A stretch of DNA of 64,000 nucleotides, from positions 62,308-126,307 of the forward strand of contig JAABSA010000002.1 in the NCBI GenBank assembly GCA_011390635.1, written 5' to 3'. A program made the position numbers and the translations under genes. Origin of the DNA: Desulfotignum sp. Its GTDB lineage: Bacteria > Desulfobacterota > Desulfobacteria > Desulfobacterales > Desulfobacteraceae. Below, in pieces: positions 11,718-21,648 of the stretch. The notes below the pieces were generated by a model. That model did not search any database. It was not told where the DNA came from and was given only the letters and a program-made list of their open reading frames with translations. The first letter of the stretch is position 1; each line of letters starts with the position of its first letter.

Positions 11718-11856
11718 GTTGACTTATAATACATGGGTGTGATATTTAGCAACCCTGTTCGAGCAGTACCTGCTGTTTTGGGCCGGTGTATGACCTGATT
11801 CAGTTACCGGCTCAGGGTTGCCAATACCATAATATATACAGAAAGGAAGACCAAAC

Positions 11857-12276
11857 GTGGAAAGAACATTATCCATCATCAAACCCGACGGGGTTGCCAA
11901 AAACATCATCGGTGATGTCATCAAACGGTTTGAAACAGCAGGCATCAAAATTGCTGCCATGAAAATGCTCCAATTAACCAAATCCCAGGCCAAGGGGTTT
12001 TATGCCGTACACAAGGAGCGCCCGTTTTTTGACAGCCTTACCGATTTCATGACCTCGGGCCCCATCGTGGTCATGGTCCTGGAAGGTGAAGACGTAATCG
12101 CTAAAAACCGCAAACTCATGGGCGCCACCAATTTCAAGGAAGCGGAACAAGGCACCATTCGGCGCGAATATGCCACAGACATTGAAAAAAATGTGGTCCA
12201 TGGATCCGATGCCTCCGAAACCGCAGCCTTTGAAATCAGCTACTTTTTCAACAACCTGGAGATCCAGGCAAGATAG
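11857..12276 (+). CDS. ndk: Nucleoside diphosphate kinase
   Basis: [15 protein letters not shown] and [20 protein letters not shown]. Confidence 0.98.
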   Translation: MERTLSIIKPDGVAKNIIGDVIKRFETAGIKIAAMKMLQLTKSQAKGFYAVHKERPFFDSLTDFMTSGPIVVMVLEGEDVIAKNRKLMGATNFKEAEQGTIRREYATDIEKNVVHGSDASETAAFEISYFFNNLEIQAR

Positions 12277-12287
12277 ATTCCCTTGCT

Positions 12288-12731
12288 TCAGGGAATCAGC
12301 AGATCAAATCCCGTGACAGCATCTTTTTTGCGCATCCCGGTGGATCCTGTCAGTTCATGGATGATGACTTCCATCACCTGCCATACCATCACCCCTTTGC
12401 GGATGCACCCGGTGATGGTATTGTCCCCTCTGCCGCATGCCATGTGCATGTGCAGTACAGGGTTACCTGCTTCATCGGGAAAAAGGGTGCCTGTGCCGGT
12501 TACTTCATGGACATCATCCAGAACATGGGTTTTCGGGTGTATGGGAAACCGCCTGCCCTGTTCCGGACCGGTCACAAGGACACTGCCCTTGTCTGCCCCG
12601 CCCAGGACCATCAGGAATGCTGCCTGAATGTTTTGCTTTCGGGCAAATGTTTCAATTGCTTCATGGACCACATCCCCGTCTTCCAACCGGATCACAAATA
12701 CCCGCCCATTTTGTGCTTCAGAATATTTCAT
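12288..12731 (-). CDS. PPC/DUF296-domain DNA-binding-like protein
   Basis: PPC-type pattern: RLEDGDVVHEAIETFARKQNIQAAFLMVLGGADKGSVL...HMHMACGRGDNTITGCIRKG. Confidence 0.8.
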   Translation of the reverse strand: MKYSEAQNGRVFVIRLEDGDVVHEAIETFARKQNIQAAFLMVLGGADKGSVLVTGPEQGRRFPIHPKTHVLDDVHEVTGTGTLFPDEAGNPVLHMHMACGRGDNTITGCIRKGVMVWQVMEVIIHELTGSTGMRKKDAVTGFDLLIP

Positions 12732-12806
12732 GGTCTTTTTTTCTCGTGTGCTGAACACCTGCTTGTAATTATCATGCCTGAAATCCCTTGTCCAATTTTG
12801 CCGGAT

Positions 12807-13631
12807 TCATTTTTTAGCCGGATTCATTTTTCCGGTCCGGTACCCGTCCATATCCAGGCTCACAAAGGAGAACCCAACCTCCTTGAGCCCGCCTGAAATC
12901 TGTTGCCGCATTTGCATCATGGAAACCATGGACATGTCATCGGTTTCAATGCGGGCCAGTCTGCCATGGCACCGCACCCGGACATGGGCAATCCCCAATG
13001 ATTTTATGAAAATTTCCGCCTGTTCAATGCGGTGAAGTGCTTGTTTGGTGATCACAGTCCCAAACGGGATCCGGGTAGCCAGGCAGGACTGAGACGGCAG
13101 ATCCCAGGTAGCAAGCCCTATCTGTTTTGAACAGATGCGGATTTCTCGTTTTGAAAATCCTGCATCCAGCAGCGGGGCCTCAAACCCCAGTTCTCCGGCC
13201 GCCTTCATACCCGGCCTGAAATCCGCCAGATCATCGGTATTCACCCCGTGCAGCACATGGGCAATCTTTGCCCTGTCGGCAGCATCTTTTATCAAAGTGA
13301 ACACGGCTGTTTTACAATGATAGCAGCGTTCAGGGAGATTTTCTATCACCTTTTTATCCTTGAGGATATCCGCTGTCAGGACCTGATGTTCCACACCCAG
13401 ATTCTGTGCGATCTGCCCTGCCCGCAATATTTCTTCTCTTGTTACGAACGCAGAATCCACGGTCACCGCTACCAGACGTTCCAATGCTGATGCAGCCGCC
13501 ACTGCCAGCAGAAAGGCTGAATCCACGCCGCCGGAAAATGCTACTGCAGCAGTTTTCATACGCTGTAACCCGGCTTTGAGCACCGGTAATTTTTCATCAC
13601 AGCCCGGCTGTGTTTTGTCGGTCATCATCAT
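12807..13631 (-). CDS. larE: ATP-dependent sacrificial sulfur transferase LarE-like
   Basis: PP-loop AVAFSGGVDSAFLLAVA, CYHCKTAVF, SCLATRIPFGT. The 330 aa ORF in the track over-extends across the tRNA; the likely start is at about 13631. Confidence 0.85.
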   Translation of the reverse strand: MMMTDKTQPGCDEKLPVLKAGLQRMKTAAVAFSGGVDSAFLLAVAAASALERLVAVTVDSAFVTREEILRAGQIAQNLGVEHQVLTADILKDKKVIENLPERCYHCKTAVFTLIKDAADRAKIAHVLHGVNTDDLADFRPGMKAAGELGFEAPLLDAGFSKREIRICSKQIGLATWDLPSQSCLATRIPFGTVITKQALHRIEQAEIFIKSLGIAHVRVRCHGRLARIETDDMSMVSMMQMRQQISGGLKEVGFSFVSLDMDGYRTGKMNPAKK

Positions 13632-13754
13632 ATACCTCTTTATGGGATTGCCCTTACCGGGGTGACATCTGCATCTTCCGCGGAAGGCAAGTTTCCAGAA
13701 AATCCTTGACACCATTGGGCCTTTGGTGTATAAACCCCGGACATTCAATGATGG

Positions 13755-13828
13755 TGGGTGATCGTCCAATGGCAGGACTACGGACTCTGACTCCGTCAAT
13801 CTAGGTTCGAATCCTAGTCACCCAGCCA
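13755..13828 (+). tRNA. tRNA-Gln (anticodon CTG), CCA encoded
   Basis: TGGGTGA/TCACCCA acceptor stem, GTCC/GGAC D-stem, ACGGA-CTCTGAC-TCCGT anticodon arm (CTG), CTAGGTTCGAATCCTAG T-arm, GCCA 3' end. Confidence 0.95.
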
Positions 13829-13836
13829 ATATTATC

Positions 13837-13872
13837 AAGGGGTTTCAGCTTCGGTTGTAAACCCCCTTTTTT
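13837..13872 (+). terminator. Rho-independent terminator after tRNA-Gln
   Basis: AAGGGGTTT...AAACCCCCTTTTTTG hairpin with T-tract. Confidence 0.8.
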
Positions 13873-14481
13873 GTTTTTCCCGCCCGTGTAAGAACCATGT
13901 AAGCAAATTTGATCAATACAAAAACCCTTTCTAACCCATCCATGAAAATAAATTTCTCGGGAGGACTGCTCCGATAATTTAACCTGAATCCATGCCCCTT
14001 TTCCGTCAACCGGCCTGTCTCAGGCGTGGCAGTGCTTTACGCAGATAACAGTTTACTGGCTGTGTCCCAGTACGGTAACAATACCGGCTGATGACAGCTG
14101 TCTTTTACCACAGGCGGACATGATCTGGAAATCAACTTGTGCCTGATCTTGTGCCTGGTCTTTTTTGGCGAAGGGTTCAGACCGACTCCCCCAGGCCCAC
14201 TATAAACCGCATACGCATGTCGATTTTCAGAAATGTTATATGAAACACTGACTCCCTATCATGGGGAACTGTATCATTCAAGAATAACTTTTTCTCACGG
14301 CATCTTGTGTTGCATAATTGTCTTCTGCCAGTAAGCTGCGAAAGATAGAATCCTGTTTTAATACTTGACAAACATCATGTGAAACAATAGGTAGATTCTG
14401 AGCAGATGGATGTATTTGCTGTTTTTTAAGGTGATGAATACCTGCACCCAGATACAAAAAACCCGTTGAAAGGAAAGCCGG

Positions 14482-15144
14482 ATGGAGGAAATGGAAGGCA
14501 TACTGGAACTAAGTGATACTGAAGGCATTTATATTGATATCGGCACCCAGGTGTACATTGATATTGACGGTGTTGATTTTTCCGTTACCAGTATTTTTGT
14601 CGGTCTGCTGAAAAATGAATTCCTGATTGTCACCCTTCCCAGAAGGTATCGAAGCGTTAAAAACAAATTGTACCCCGGCAGCAAAATGGTGGTCAGATAT
14701 CTGTATGACGGCTGCGTATTTGCCTTCCAGACTACTGTGATAGAGATCCTGACCAATCCCATCCGTACCCTTGCCCTTGAGTACCCCAAAATAGTCCAGC
14801 AGCGGGAACTGCGGATAATCAAGCGCAACAACGTGGTGATTCCCGGCCGGGTAGAAGCCAGAAAGACCGAATTTCCCATCGTGATATTCGATATCAGCAA
14901 AAAAGGCTGCAGGTTTTCCTACCATGACACCAAAAATATCACCATCCTCAAGGAAGGAGACATTTTACGGGTTTACTGCCGGCTGCCGGGTGTATCAGAG
15001 GAAATTGGTGCCATGGCCATTGTCAGAAATGTCAAACGCGAACAAAAACAGATCTCTGTGGGAACCAAATTTCAGGATATCACCAAGACATTTTTAACGC
15101 CTTTGATGCATTTTCTGTTCGCCATAGAAGGATACAAAAGATAA
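14482..15144 (+). CDS. PilZ-domain (YcgR-like) c-di-GMP binding protein
   Basis: N-terminal YcgR-like beta domain followed by QRELRIIKRNNVVIPGRVEA...FDISKKGCRFSY, matching the PilZ layout. Confidence 0.75.
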   Translation: MEEMEGILELSDTEGIYIDIGTQVYIDIDGVDFSVTSIFVGLLKNEFLIVTLPRRYRSVKNKLYPGSKMVVRYLYDGCVFAFQTTVIEILTNPIRTLALEYPKIVQQRELRIIKRNNVVIPGRVEARKTEFPIVIFDISKKGCRFSYHDTKNITILKEGDILRVYCRLPGVSEEIGAMAIVRNVKREQKQISVGTKFQDITKTFLTPLMHFLFAIEGYKR

Positions 15145-15214
15145 GCCCGCAACCATTTTCAATCCTGCCGATGCCCGGACACAGGTCGTAGGATACATCT
15201 TTTCCGACCCGGTC

Positions 15215-15421
15215 CTATCCCCATCCGTTATTGGCATCTGATTTTATATCAAGCCGTTTGAAATAGGGTTTGATGTCAAGCAGCGGGGTGTTGTCCAGCA
15301 CATCAATGCCGCTGATATCCAGGCGGCTGCCTAAGATGTGTTTGAGCCGGACAGTGCTCAGCCCGATGGGATGAAATATAATGTCCATGATTTCTCCTGT
15401 TTTCATATCGGGTTTTTGCAT
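15215..15421 (-). CDS. Short TsaA/TrmO-like C-terminal fragment protein
   Basis: MDIIFHPIGLSTVRLKHILGSRLDISGIDVLDNTPLLDIKPYFKRLD resembles the '(RPN)PIGLSxVRL...GxDxxDxTPxLDIKPY' end of TrmO/TsaA proteins; the N-terminal part is missing. Starts right after the ABC ATPase stop. Confidence 0.6.
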   Translation of the reverse strand: MQKPDMKTGEIMDIIFHPIGLSTVRLKHILGSRLDISGIDVLDNTPLLDIKPYFKRLDIKSDANNGWG

Positions 15422-17236
15422 CTATCGGTACACCTGTGACATGCCCTGAGGGGTATCACTCAGTCCCCTGGCGCTGTTGATGAGCATTTTTGTGTACTGG
15501 TGGCCGGGGTGGTTGATGATCCGGGCGGCCGGACCTGTTTCAATGATCCGGCCGTCGACCATGACACCTATGCGGTCGGCCACTTTCCGGGCCAGGCCGA
15601 TATTGTGAGTGACAAAGAGCATGGTCAGCCCCTTTTCGATCTGCAGGCCCAGAAGCATTTTAAGCACCTTGGCCTGGACACTGGGATCCAGGGCGCTGGT
15701 GGGTTCATCAGCAATGAGCAGGTCCGGGTCATGTACCAGTGCCCGGGCCAGACAGACACGCTGGATGGCGCCCATGTTCAATTCATGGGGATATCGCTGT
15801 AAAAATTCCGGTGCAGTGGAAAGTCTGACATCGGACAAGGCTCTCAACACCCTGGAATGGATTTTTTCCGTGCGGGTTTCCATCTTATGTATGCGCAACG
15901 GTTCCGCCACAATATCAAACACCGTAAACCGGTGACTGACTGATTCAGCAGGGTTCTGGTAAATCACCCCGATTTTCGGTGCCAGGGATGTAAACTCTTT
16001 TTTTACCCATATGTCCATATCCCTGCCCTGAAATATACGCTTTCCCTGGTCCGGTATAATCGCTGCTGCTGCAATCATAGCCAGGGTGGTCTTGCCGGAG
16101 CCTGTTTCCCCCACCAGGCAGAACACCTCTCCGGCCATAAGGGTCAGGTCTGTAGGGGCCAGGGCCTTGATGGGGCCATAGGATTTGGCCACCTGCTCAA
16201 AACAGAGCAGCTGGGCGATACCGCCCCGCAGGCACCGTACCTGATGATCGCCACTTGGCATAATCGCAATCTCGTCTCTGGTGCAGGCTTCGACAGCCTG
16301 GGTACACCGGGGCTGAAAAAGACATCCCCGGGGCGGGGCATGGCCTCCCTGGTGAAAAGAATCCGGTGCCGCCACATGGGTGTGCACATGGTCTGTGCCG
16401 CTTTCCCCGGCATGGGCATGGACCATCCGGTAGAATGCATCCCCTCTGATGCCGCCCAGATCCCGCACCGCGTCCATGGCGGGAAATGCCCGGGCCAGGG
16501 CCAGGGTATAGGGATGAGAAGGATTTTCCAGCAGATCCCTGCCGGGCAGATGTTCCATGATCTGTCCCAGATACAGCACGACAATGTCATCGGCCAGTGC
16601 CTGGGCCAGATCCAGGTCATGGGTAATGAGCAGAATGGTTTTGCCCCGGACACGAAGATCCTGGATCACCCGGGCTATGAACGCTTTGGTCATGGCATCC
16701 AGAGCCGCTGTGGGTTCATCCAGAATAACCAGGGGCGGGTCCAGGATCAGGGCCATGGCAAGCAACCCCCGCTGGGCCTGTCCCCCGCTGAGCTCATGGG
16801 GATACCGCCGGGCCATTTCCGGTGCAAGCCCCATATGGGCCAGCATATCAACAGCCTTTGCCATGGCTTTTTTGCGGGGAGTGCCTTTGAGGACCAAAGG
16901 TTCCGCCACCTGGTCAACCAGACGGTGCACCGGATTGAAAGTGGCGGTCCCGTTTTGAAATACCATGGCTGCTGTTGACCAGCGAAGGGTGTTCATCCTG
17001 GCTTCATCCAGGTCCGGGACATTGTCCCGGTCCAGTAAAATCTGTCCCCGGAGCCGGGCATTATCCGGCAAAAGACCCATTATTGCTTTGCCCAGGGTGG
17101 TTTTGCCGCAGCCAGATTCCCCCACCATGGCCGTAATCCTGCCGGGGTGCAGGGTCAGGTCCAACCGGTCCAGGGCCAGGAGGGAATGGTTTTCTTCCAG
17201 GTAACTTACCCGCAGATTTTGTATATGTACTTGCAA
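15422..17236 (-). CDS. Dipeptide/oligopeptide/nickel-type ABC transporter ATPase, DppD-DppF fusion
   Basis: Two nucleotide-binding domains (GESGCGKTTLGKA/LSGGQAQRGLLAMALILDPPLVILDEPT and GETGSGKTTLAMIA/ELNMGAIQRVCLARALVHDPDLLIADEPT) plus PRGCLFQPRCTQA oligopeptide-type linker. Confidence 0.93.
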   Translation of the reverse strand: MQVHIQNLRVSYLEENHSLLALDRLDLTLHPGRITAMVGESGCGKTTLGKAIMGLLPDNARLRGQILLDRDNVPDLDEARMNTLRWSTAAMVFQNGTATFNPVHRLVDQVAEPLVLKGTPRKKAMAKAVDMLAHMGLAPEMARRYPHELSGGQAQRGLLAMALILDPPLVILDEPTAALDAMTKAFIARVIQDLRVRGKTILLITHDLDLAQALADDIVVLYLGQIMEHLPGRDLLENPSHPYTLALARAFPAMDAVRDLGGIRGDAFYRMVHAHAGESGTDHVHTHVAAPDSFHQGGHAPPRGCLFQPRCTQAVEACTRDEIAIMPSGDHQVRCLRGGIAQLLCFEQVAKSYGPIKALAPTDLTLMAGEVFCLVGETGSGKTTLAMIAAAAIIPDQGKRIFQGRDMDIWVKKEFTSLAPKIGVIYQNPAESVSHRFTVFDIVAEPLRIHKMETRTEKIHSRVLRALSDVRLSTAPEFLQRYPHELNMGAIQRVCLARALVHDPDLLIADEPTSALDPSVQAKVLKMLLGLQIEKGLTMLFVTHNIGLARKVADRIGVMVDGRIIETGPAARIINHPGHQYTKMLINSARGLSDTPQGMSQVYR

Positions 17237-17284
17237 TGTGATATCTACCTTTACCTGTATGTTGTCCTTGCTGGTATGAAGCCT

Positions 17285-18124
17285 TTACACAGATTCCTGT
17301 AACCGCGGATCAAAGATCTTTTCCAGGCTGATGGTCAAAAAAGTTGCCCCCATAATCAGCAGGGACAAAAGCAATATGGGCGGGACAAGCCAGTTGGCCC
17401 AGATGTCCAAGTAATAATATTTCAATGCATAACTGATCATCAGGCCCAAAGATTTCTGGGCCGGATCAAAAAGCCCCAGAAATGCCAGGGAGGCCTCCAT
17501 AAAAACCGCCATACGGATCTTGGCGGCAAAATTTATCAGATACAGCGGAAATAGTTCAGGCATCAGGTGCCGAAAAATGACATATCTGTTTGATCCGCCC
17601 ATGCGCCGGGCTGCCGTGATATGCAGGCTGTTTTTCAAAGTTAGCGCCTGGGCCCGGATTCCCCTGGCCGTGGTAGGCCAGGTCAGGGCCGCCAGGGTCA
17701 AAGCCAGCACCGCAGATGGCGGACGAAAAAACGCAGCCAGCAGTATCAGAATCATTACTGCAGGAATGGCCAGTACAATGTCTGCCAGCCGCATGAAAAA
17801 CTGATCGATCCATCCCCCCATCCACGCAGACACAAGACCGATGCCTCCCCCCAGGATCAGCCCTGCAATGGCGGCAATCAGACCAAAGACCACAGTGTTT
17901 CGCAATCCCCATAACAGTTCGGACAATATATCCATCCCCCCGTCATTGATGCCCAGCCAGTGATGGGCTGACGGCGGGCTCAAGGGCACGAACCCGGTGT
18001 CATGGGGATCCCAGGGAACCAGGAGCGGTCCGATAAATGCCCCGAAAAAAACAAGCACCAGCAGGGTAGACCCGATGATAAACCAGGGATCTTTTTTTAT
18101 CCTGGGGCCTGCGTCAAGATGCAT
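17285..18124 (-). CDS. ABC transporter permease, DppC family
   Basis: HWLGINDGGMDILSELLWGLRNTVVFGLIAA and downstream permease EAA-like region; multi-TM. Confidence 0.92.
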   Translation of the reverse strand: MHLDAGPRIKKDPWFIIGSTLLVLVFFGAFIGPLLVPWDPHDTGFVPLSPPSAHHWLGINDGGMDILSELLWGLRNTVVFGLIAAIAGLILGGGIGLVSAWMGGWIDQFFMRLADIVLAIPAVMILILLAAFFRPPSAVLALTLAALTWPTTARGIRAQALTLKNSLHITAARRMGGSNRYVIFRHLMPELFPLYLINFAAKIRMAVFMEASLAFLGLFDPAQKSLGLMISYALKYYYLDIWANWLVPPILLLSLLIMGATFLTISLEKIFDPRLQESV

Positions 18125-19091
18125 GGCTCACCCGCGGGTCCAGCAGGGTATACACCCATTCCATGCACAGGTTGACCACCAGAACCATGAGTGATGCAAA
18201 CAGTACAATACCCTGGATCAAGGGCAGATCCCGCATGGAAATAGCGTTGAACAGCAGGGTTCCCAGGCCGGGATAGGAAAAAATAGTTTCCACCACCAGG
18301 GCGCCTGTAACCATGAACGCAAACCGCAGGCCAAAGCGTGTGACCAGAGGCAGCAAAGCATTACGGGCGGCATGGGCATAGCGCACCCGTCCTGGTGGAA
18401 GGCCCTTGGCCTTTGCGGTCAGAACAAACTGTTTTTTCAGGACCATGACCATACCGGCCCGGGCCAGCAGAAAATTGCCGGGAAAATAGGCGGCAACCAG
18501 GGTGATCAGGGGCAGCGTCAGGTGATGCAGCACATCCAACACCCACTGGAAAGTGGTCTGCTCTGCATAGGCGGTCTGGGCCCCGGCTGCCGGAAACCAG
18601 CCCAGGTGAAGGGAAAAAACCAACAGCAGTAAAGCCCCGGTACAGATTTCCGGAATACCCTCCAGCACGGTCATGGTACCAACACCCGATTTTTCCACAA
18701 GCGATCCCCGGCGCCAGGCCGCTTCCACACCAAGGAAAAATCCCAAAAAAGAAGACAGGATGTGGGCCGTTCCCATGAGTACGATGGTCCAGGGAAGTGC
18801 CGCAAAAAACAACGTGGAAACCGGCGCAAAAAAAGCAGCGGAATACCCCCAGTCCAGGCGTACCAGATTGCCCAGATATTCACCGAACGTCTGGTTATCC
18901 AAAAAATAGGCCTTGAGTTCGGCTTCCTGAAGGGCATTGAGAGAAACATCCGCTCCCGCGTACATGGCTGTGACAAAATCACCGGGTAAAAGCTGCGGCA
19001 AAAGGTAACTGAGATATACCAGGATCAGGGCGGCTGCCAGGTAGGCAAAAACAGGCCTCGACCATTTGTGTTGTCTGGTGCGCATGGACAA
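18114..19091 (-). CDS. ABC transporter permease, DppB family
   Basis: Multi-TM; VLKKQFVLTAKAKGLPPGRVRYAHAARNALLPLVT loop typical of DppB/NikB. Confidence 0.92.
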   Translation of the reverse strand: MSMRTRQHKWSRPVFAYLAAALILVYLSYLLPQLLPGDFVTAMYAGADVSLNALQEAELKAYFLDNQTFGEYLGNLVRLDWGYSAAFFAPVSTLFFAALPWTIVLMGTAHILSSFLGFFLGVEAAWRRGSLVEKSGVGTMTVLEGIPEICTGALLLLVFSLHLGWFPAAGAQTAYAEQTTFQWVLDVLHHLTLPLITLVAAYFPGNFLLARAGMVMVLKKQFVLTAKAKGLPPGRVRYAHAARNALLPLVTRFGLRFAFMVTGALVVETIFSYPGLGTLLFNAISMRDLPLIQGIVLFASLMVLVVNLCMEWVYTLLDPRVSHAS

Positions 19092-19095
19092 TGGC

Positions 19096-20754
19096 CTATC
19101 TGATCAAAGACATTTTATTCTGGGGAATGGGAACACCTTTGCTGATCCCCCCTTTGGTGTAGAACCATATCACGCCTGTATCCTTGTTGTAAGCTGCCAT
19201 GGTATCCGGATAATACAGGGATATGGCCGGTATCTGCCTTGCATAGATTTCCTGGATATGGAAGACGATCTGCCTGCGCTTTGCCGCGTCCATCTCCCTG
19301 ATCTGGGCTTGCAGCAGGGCATTGAGTTCCGGACTGTCATCGTACCGGGCACAGTTGACAGATCCTGCCCCATAGCTTGAGGATATCATTTCGTTGAGAA
19401 TCCGGGGGTCTCCTGCAATGCCCCCGTGACCGGAGACTGCCAGATCAAAATCCCAGTTTCTAACCCGACTGTCCGTGGTGGTCTGCTCCTGGTTGATCAA
19501 CGTGACTTTTATGCCGATATCTGTGAGCTGTTTTTTGATGATTTCACCATCCCGGTCCGCCACGCTTTCGCCGGCCACAGTAAGGCTGGAGGAAATCAAT
19601 TCAAGCGCCAGGGGGTGGCCGTTCTTGTGAAAAAAACCATCCTGCCCGCTGGTCCAGCCCAGGGATGCAATCATATCCCGGGCTTTTTGCGGGTCACAGC
19701 GGTATTTGGGGGTATCTGGATTATACATGTCATGGTCAATGCTTAAAAGGCCATAAGAGGCAGGGGTGGCAAAACCGCGGTGAGCCTTGTCGATAATTTC
19801 CTGCTGGTTGATGGCAAAGGCCAGTGCCTGGCGGAAAACACGGTCATTAAAGGGCGTTTTTTTATGGTTGATCATGAGTTTCTTGTTCCAGCCCCGTTCA
19901 TTCTTGATGATGATCAGTCCTTTTTTGTCAAGGGGACCGGCCATATCAGGCTGGATATTTGCCAGATCAACCTGTCCGGTTGCCAGAGACATCAAAGGTT
20001 TTGACGTACGCACATAAATCAGACGTTTATTTTTGGGCGGTCCCTGATAATACGCTGCAAACGCCTCAAACAGATAGGTACCCCGGGTTTTGTTGAAATC
20101 TTTGAATACATAGGGACCACTGCCGATGAAGCATGCTGGATCATCACATGCACGGGGGTCTGCGATGGTTTTCCAGATATGCCGGGGCAGTATCGGCATG
20201 GTCCCGCCGATGTCGGAAAGAAACGGGGAATATGGTTCTGTCAGATACAGCACCACGGTATGGTCATCAACCACCTCCACCCGGTCCACGGCATCAGCTG
20301 AAACCCACTGGTAGGGGTGCTTCTTATAATATGCAATGGTAAAGGCTACATCCTGTGCCGTCACAGGCTGCCCGTCATGCCATTTTGCCCCGGGATTCAG
20401 GGTAAAAACAAAGGCGGATTTGTCAGAGTCATAGGACCATGTCCGGGCCAGGGCCGGTATATACCCTTTCTGGTCTTTCCAGACCAGGGTGTCAAATACC
20501 CAGGACATGCGGACATAGCCGGGACCCCGGGGATAATGGCGGTAGGGATTGGGATAGCCCCAGTCTCCTTTGCTGTCGGCAATGCGGACATCACTTGCCC
20601 GGACATCTTTTGCGGCATACAGATCTGGTACCATAAATACCACAGCCAAAAGGACTGCCGTAATCATCCCATGGAAACCGATCTGAATGATATTTTTCTT
20701 GTGCCTGGTTACACTGTGTTTCACTGTTTTCTTTGTGGCAGCAACGGTATGCAT
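19096..20754 (-). CDS. ABC transporter solute-binding protein, family 5 (peptide/nickel type)
   Basis: Signal-peptide-like N-terminus; LARTWSYDSDKSAFVFTLNPGAKWHDGQPVTAQDVAFT and FRQALAFAINQQEIID motifs of SBP_bac_5. Confidence 0.93.
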   Translation of the reverse strand: MHTVAATKKTVKHSVTRHKKNIIQIGFHGMITAVLLAVVFMVPDLYAAKDVRASDVRIADSKGDWGYPNPYRHYPRGPGYVRMSWVFDTLVWKDQKGYIPALARTWSYDSDKSAFVFTLNPGAKWHDGQPVTAQDVAFTIAYYKKHPYQWVSADAVDRVEVVDDHTVVLYLTEPYSPFLSDIGGTMPILPRHIWKTIADPRACDDPACFIGSGPYVFKDFNKTRGTYLFEAFAAYYQGPPKNKRLIYVRTSKPLMSLATGQVDLANIQPDMAGPLDKKGLIIIKNERGWNKKLMINHKKTPFNDRVFRQALAFAINQQEIIDKAHRGFATPASYGLLSIDHDMYNPDTPKYRCDPQKARDMIASLGWTSGQDGFFHKNGHPLALELISSSLTVAGESVADRDGEIIKKQLTDIGIKVTLINQEQTTTDSRVRNWDFDLAVSGHGGIAGDPRILNEMISSSYGAGSVNCARYDDSPELNALLQAQIREMDAAKRRQIVFHIQEIYARQIPAISLYYPDTMAAYNKDTGVIWFYTKGGISKGVPIPQNKMSLIR

Positions 20755-21030
20755 GCAGCGCTCCTTTACAAAAAAAAACCACGAAAACAATCCCATATCA
20801 GGATCATGCCTTCATGGCAGTGTGATTTTAGTTATGTTTGCAGTTTATTGTAACGCAGACTTCATGCCTGTATTGTGACTATTGAATACCAGAAGGGATT
20901 TTGCCTGTCAACTGTTTACAATTTTGGCTGGATATATGCCATGCTCACACCGGATTTTTGAACATTCACTGCAACGCTCTGTCTCTGGACCCGCCCCTGG
21001 TGGTGGAAGGTAATCCATTCCAGCAGATAT

Positions 21031-21648
21031 TCAACGTCTTGGTGATGACACATGGCCTGAAAGGTTTCTATAGTCAGCCGGGGTGTCTACATCCTTGAGA
21101 ATGCCTGCATCTGCAACAGCAACACTCTGGGTCCGGGTGCCATATTCCTGGAACAGGATTCGGGCGCCCGCATCTCCGGCCGGACAGATGAGGCGGGAAA
21201 ACAAAGGGCTGGCCACCAATACCGGGTTCCCCCGCTTTCCTTTGAACCGGGGGACCAGTATCCAGTGGTCGGTAGTCTGGAATACCGATACCAGCTGGTT
21301 GATGGTGTGAACCGATACCAGCGGCTGGTCCCCCAGAAGAAACAGAACGCCACCGGTGCGGCCGGACAGGGTTGAAAGGCCTGCAGCCAGGGAAAAAGAC
21401 TGGCCTTTTTCCCAGTCAGGATTCTCAACCACCCGGATACCGTCCAGATCCAGGGCCGCACGAATGGAATCAGCCTGGAATCCCAGCACCAGAACAATAT
21501 CGTCCAGCATGGATGCTTTGGCGGTTGCAATCACCCGGCCCAAAATAGTAGTATTTTCAAAGGGCAGCAACTGCTTGGTGGACCCCATGCGTGATCCGCA
21601 CCCGGCCGCCAGGATGATGCCGGTGACAGGTTTTGTATGGGGCATCAT
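21031..21648 (-). CDS. mocA: MocA-like nucleotidyltransferase (molybdenum cofactor cytidylyltransferase family)
   Basis: TGIILAAGCGSRMGSTKQLLPFENTTILGRV; overlaps yqeC. Confidence 0.85.
   Translation of the reverse strand: MMPHTKPVTGIILAAGCGSRMGSTKQLLPFENTTILGRVIATAKASMLDDIVLVLGFQADSIRAALDLDGIRVVENPDWEKGQSFSLAAGLSTLSGRTGGVLFLLGDQPLVSVHTINQLVSVFQTTDHWILVPRFKGKRGNPVLVASPLFSRLICPAGDAGARILFQEYGTRTQSVAVADAGILKDVDTPADYRNLSGHVSSPRR

Noticed and set aside
13632-13799. N-terminal extension of the larE ORF
   Set aside because: Overlaps the tRNA-Gln gene on the opposite strand; the LarE-like sequence begins near the ATG codons at about 13631.
14177-14371. 64 aa - strand ORF in the pilZ upstream region
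   Set aside because: No motif, no RBS evidence, composition not protein-like.
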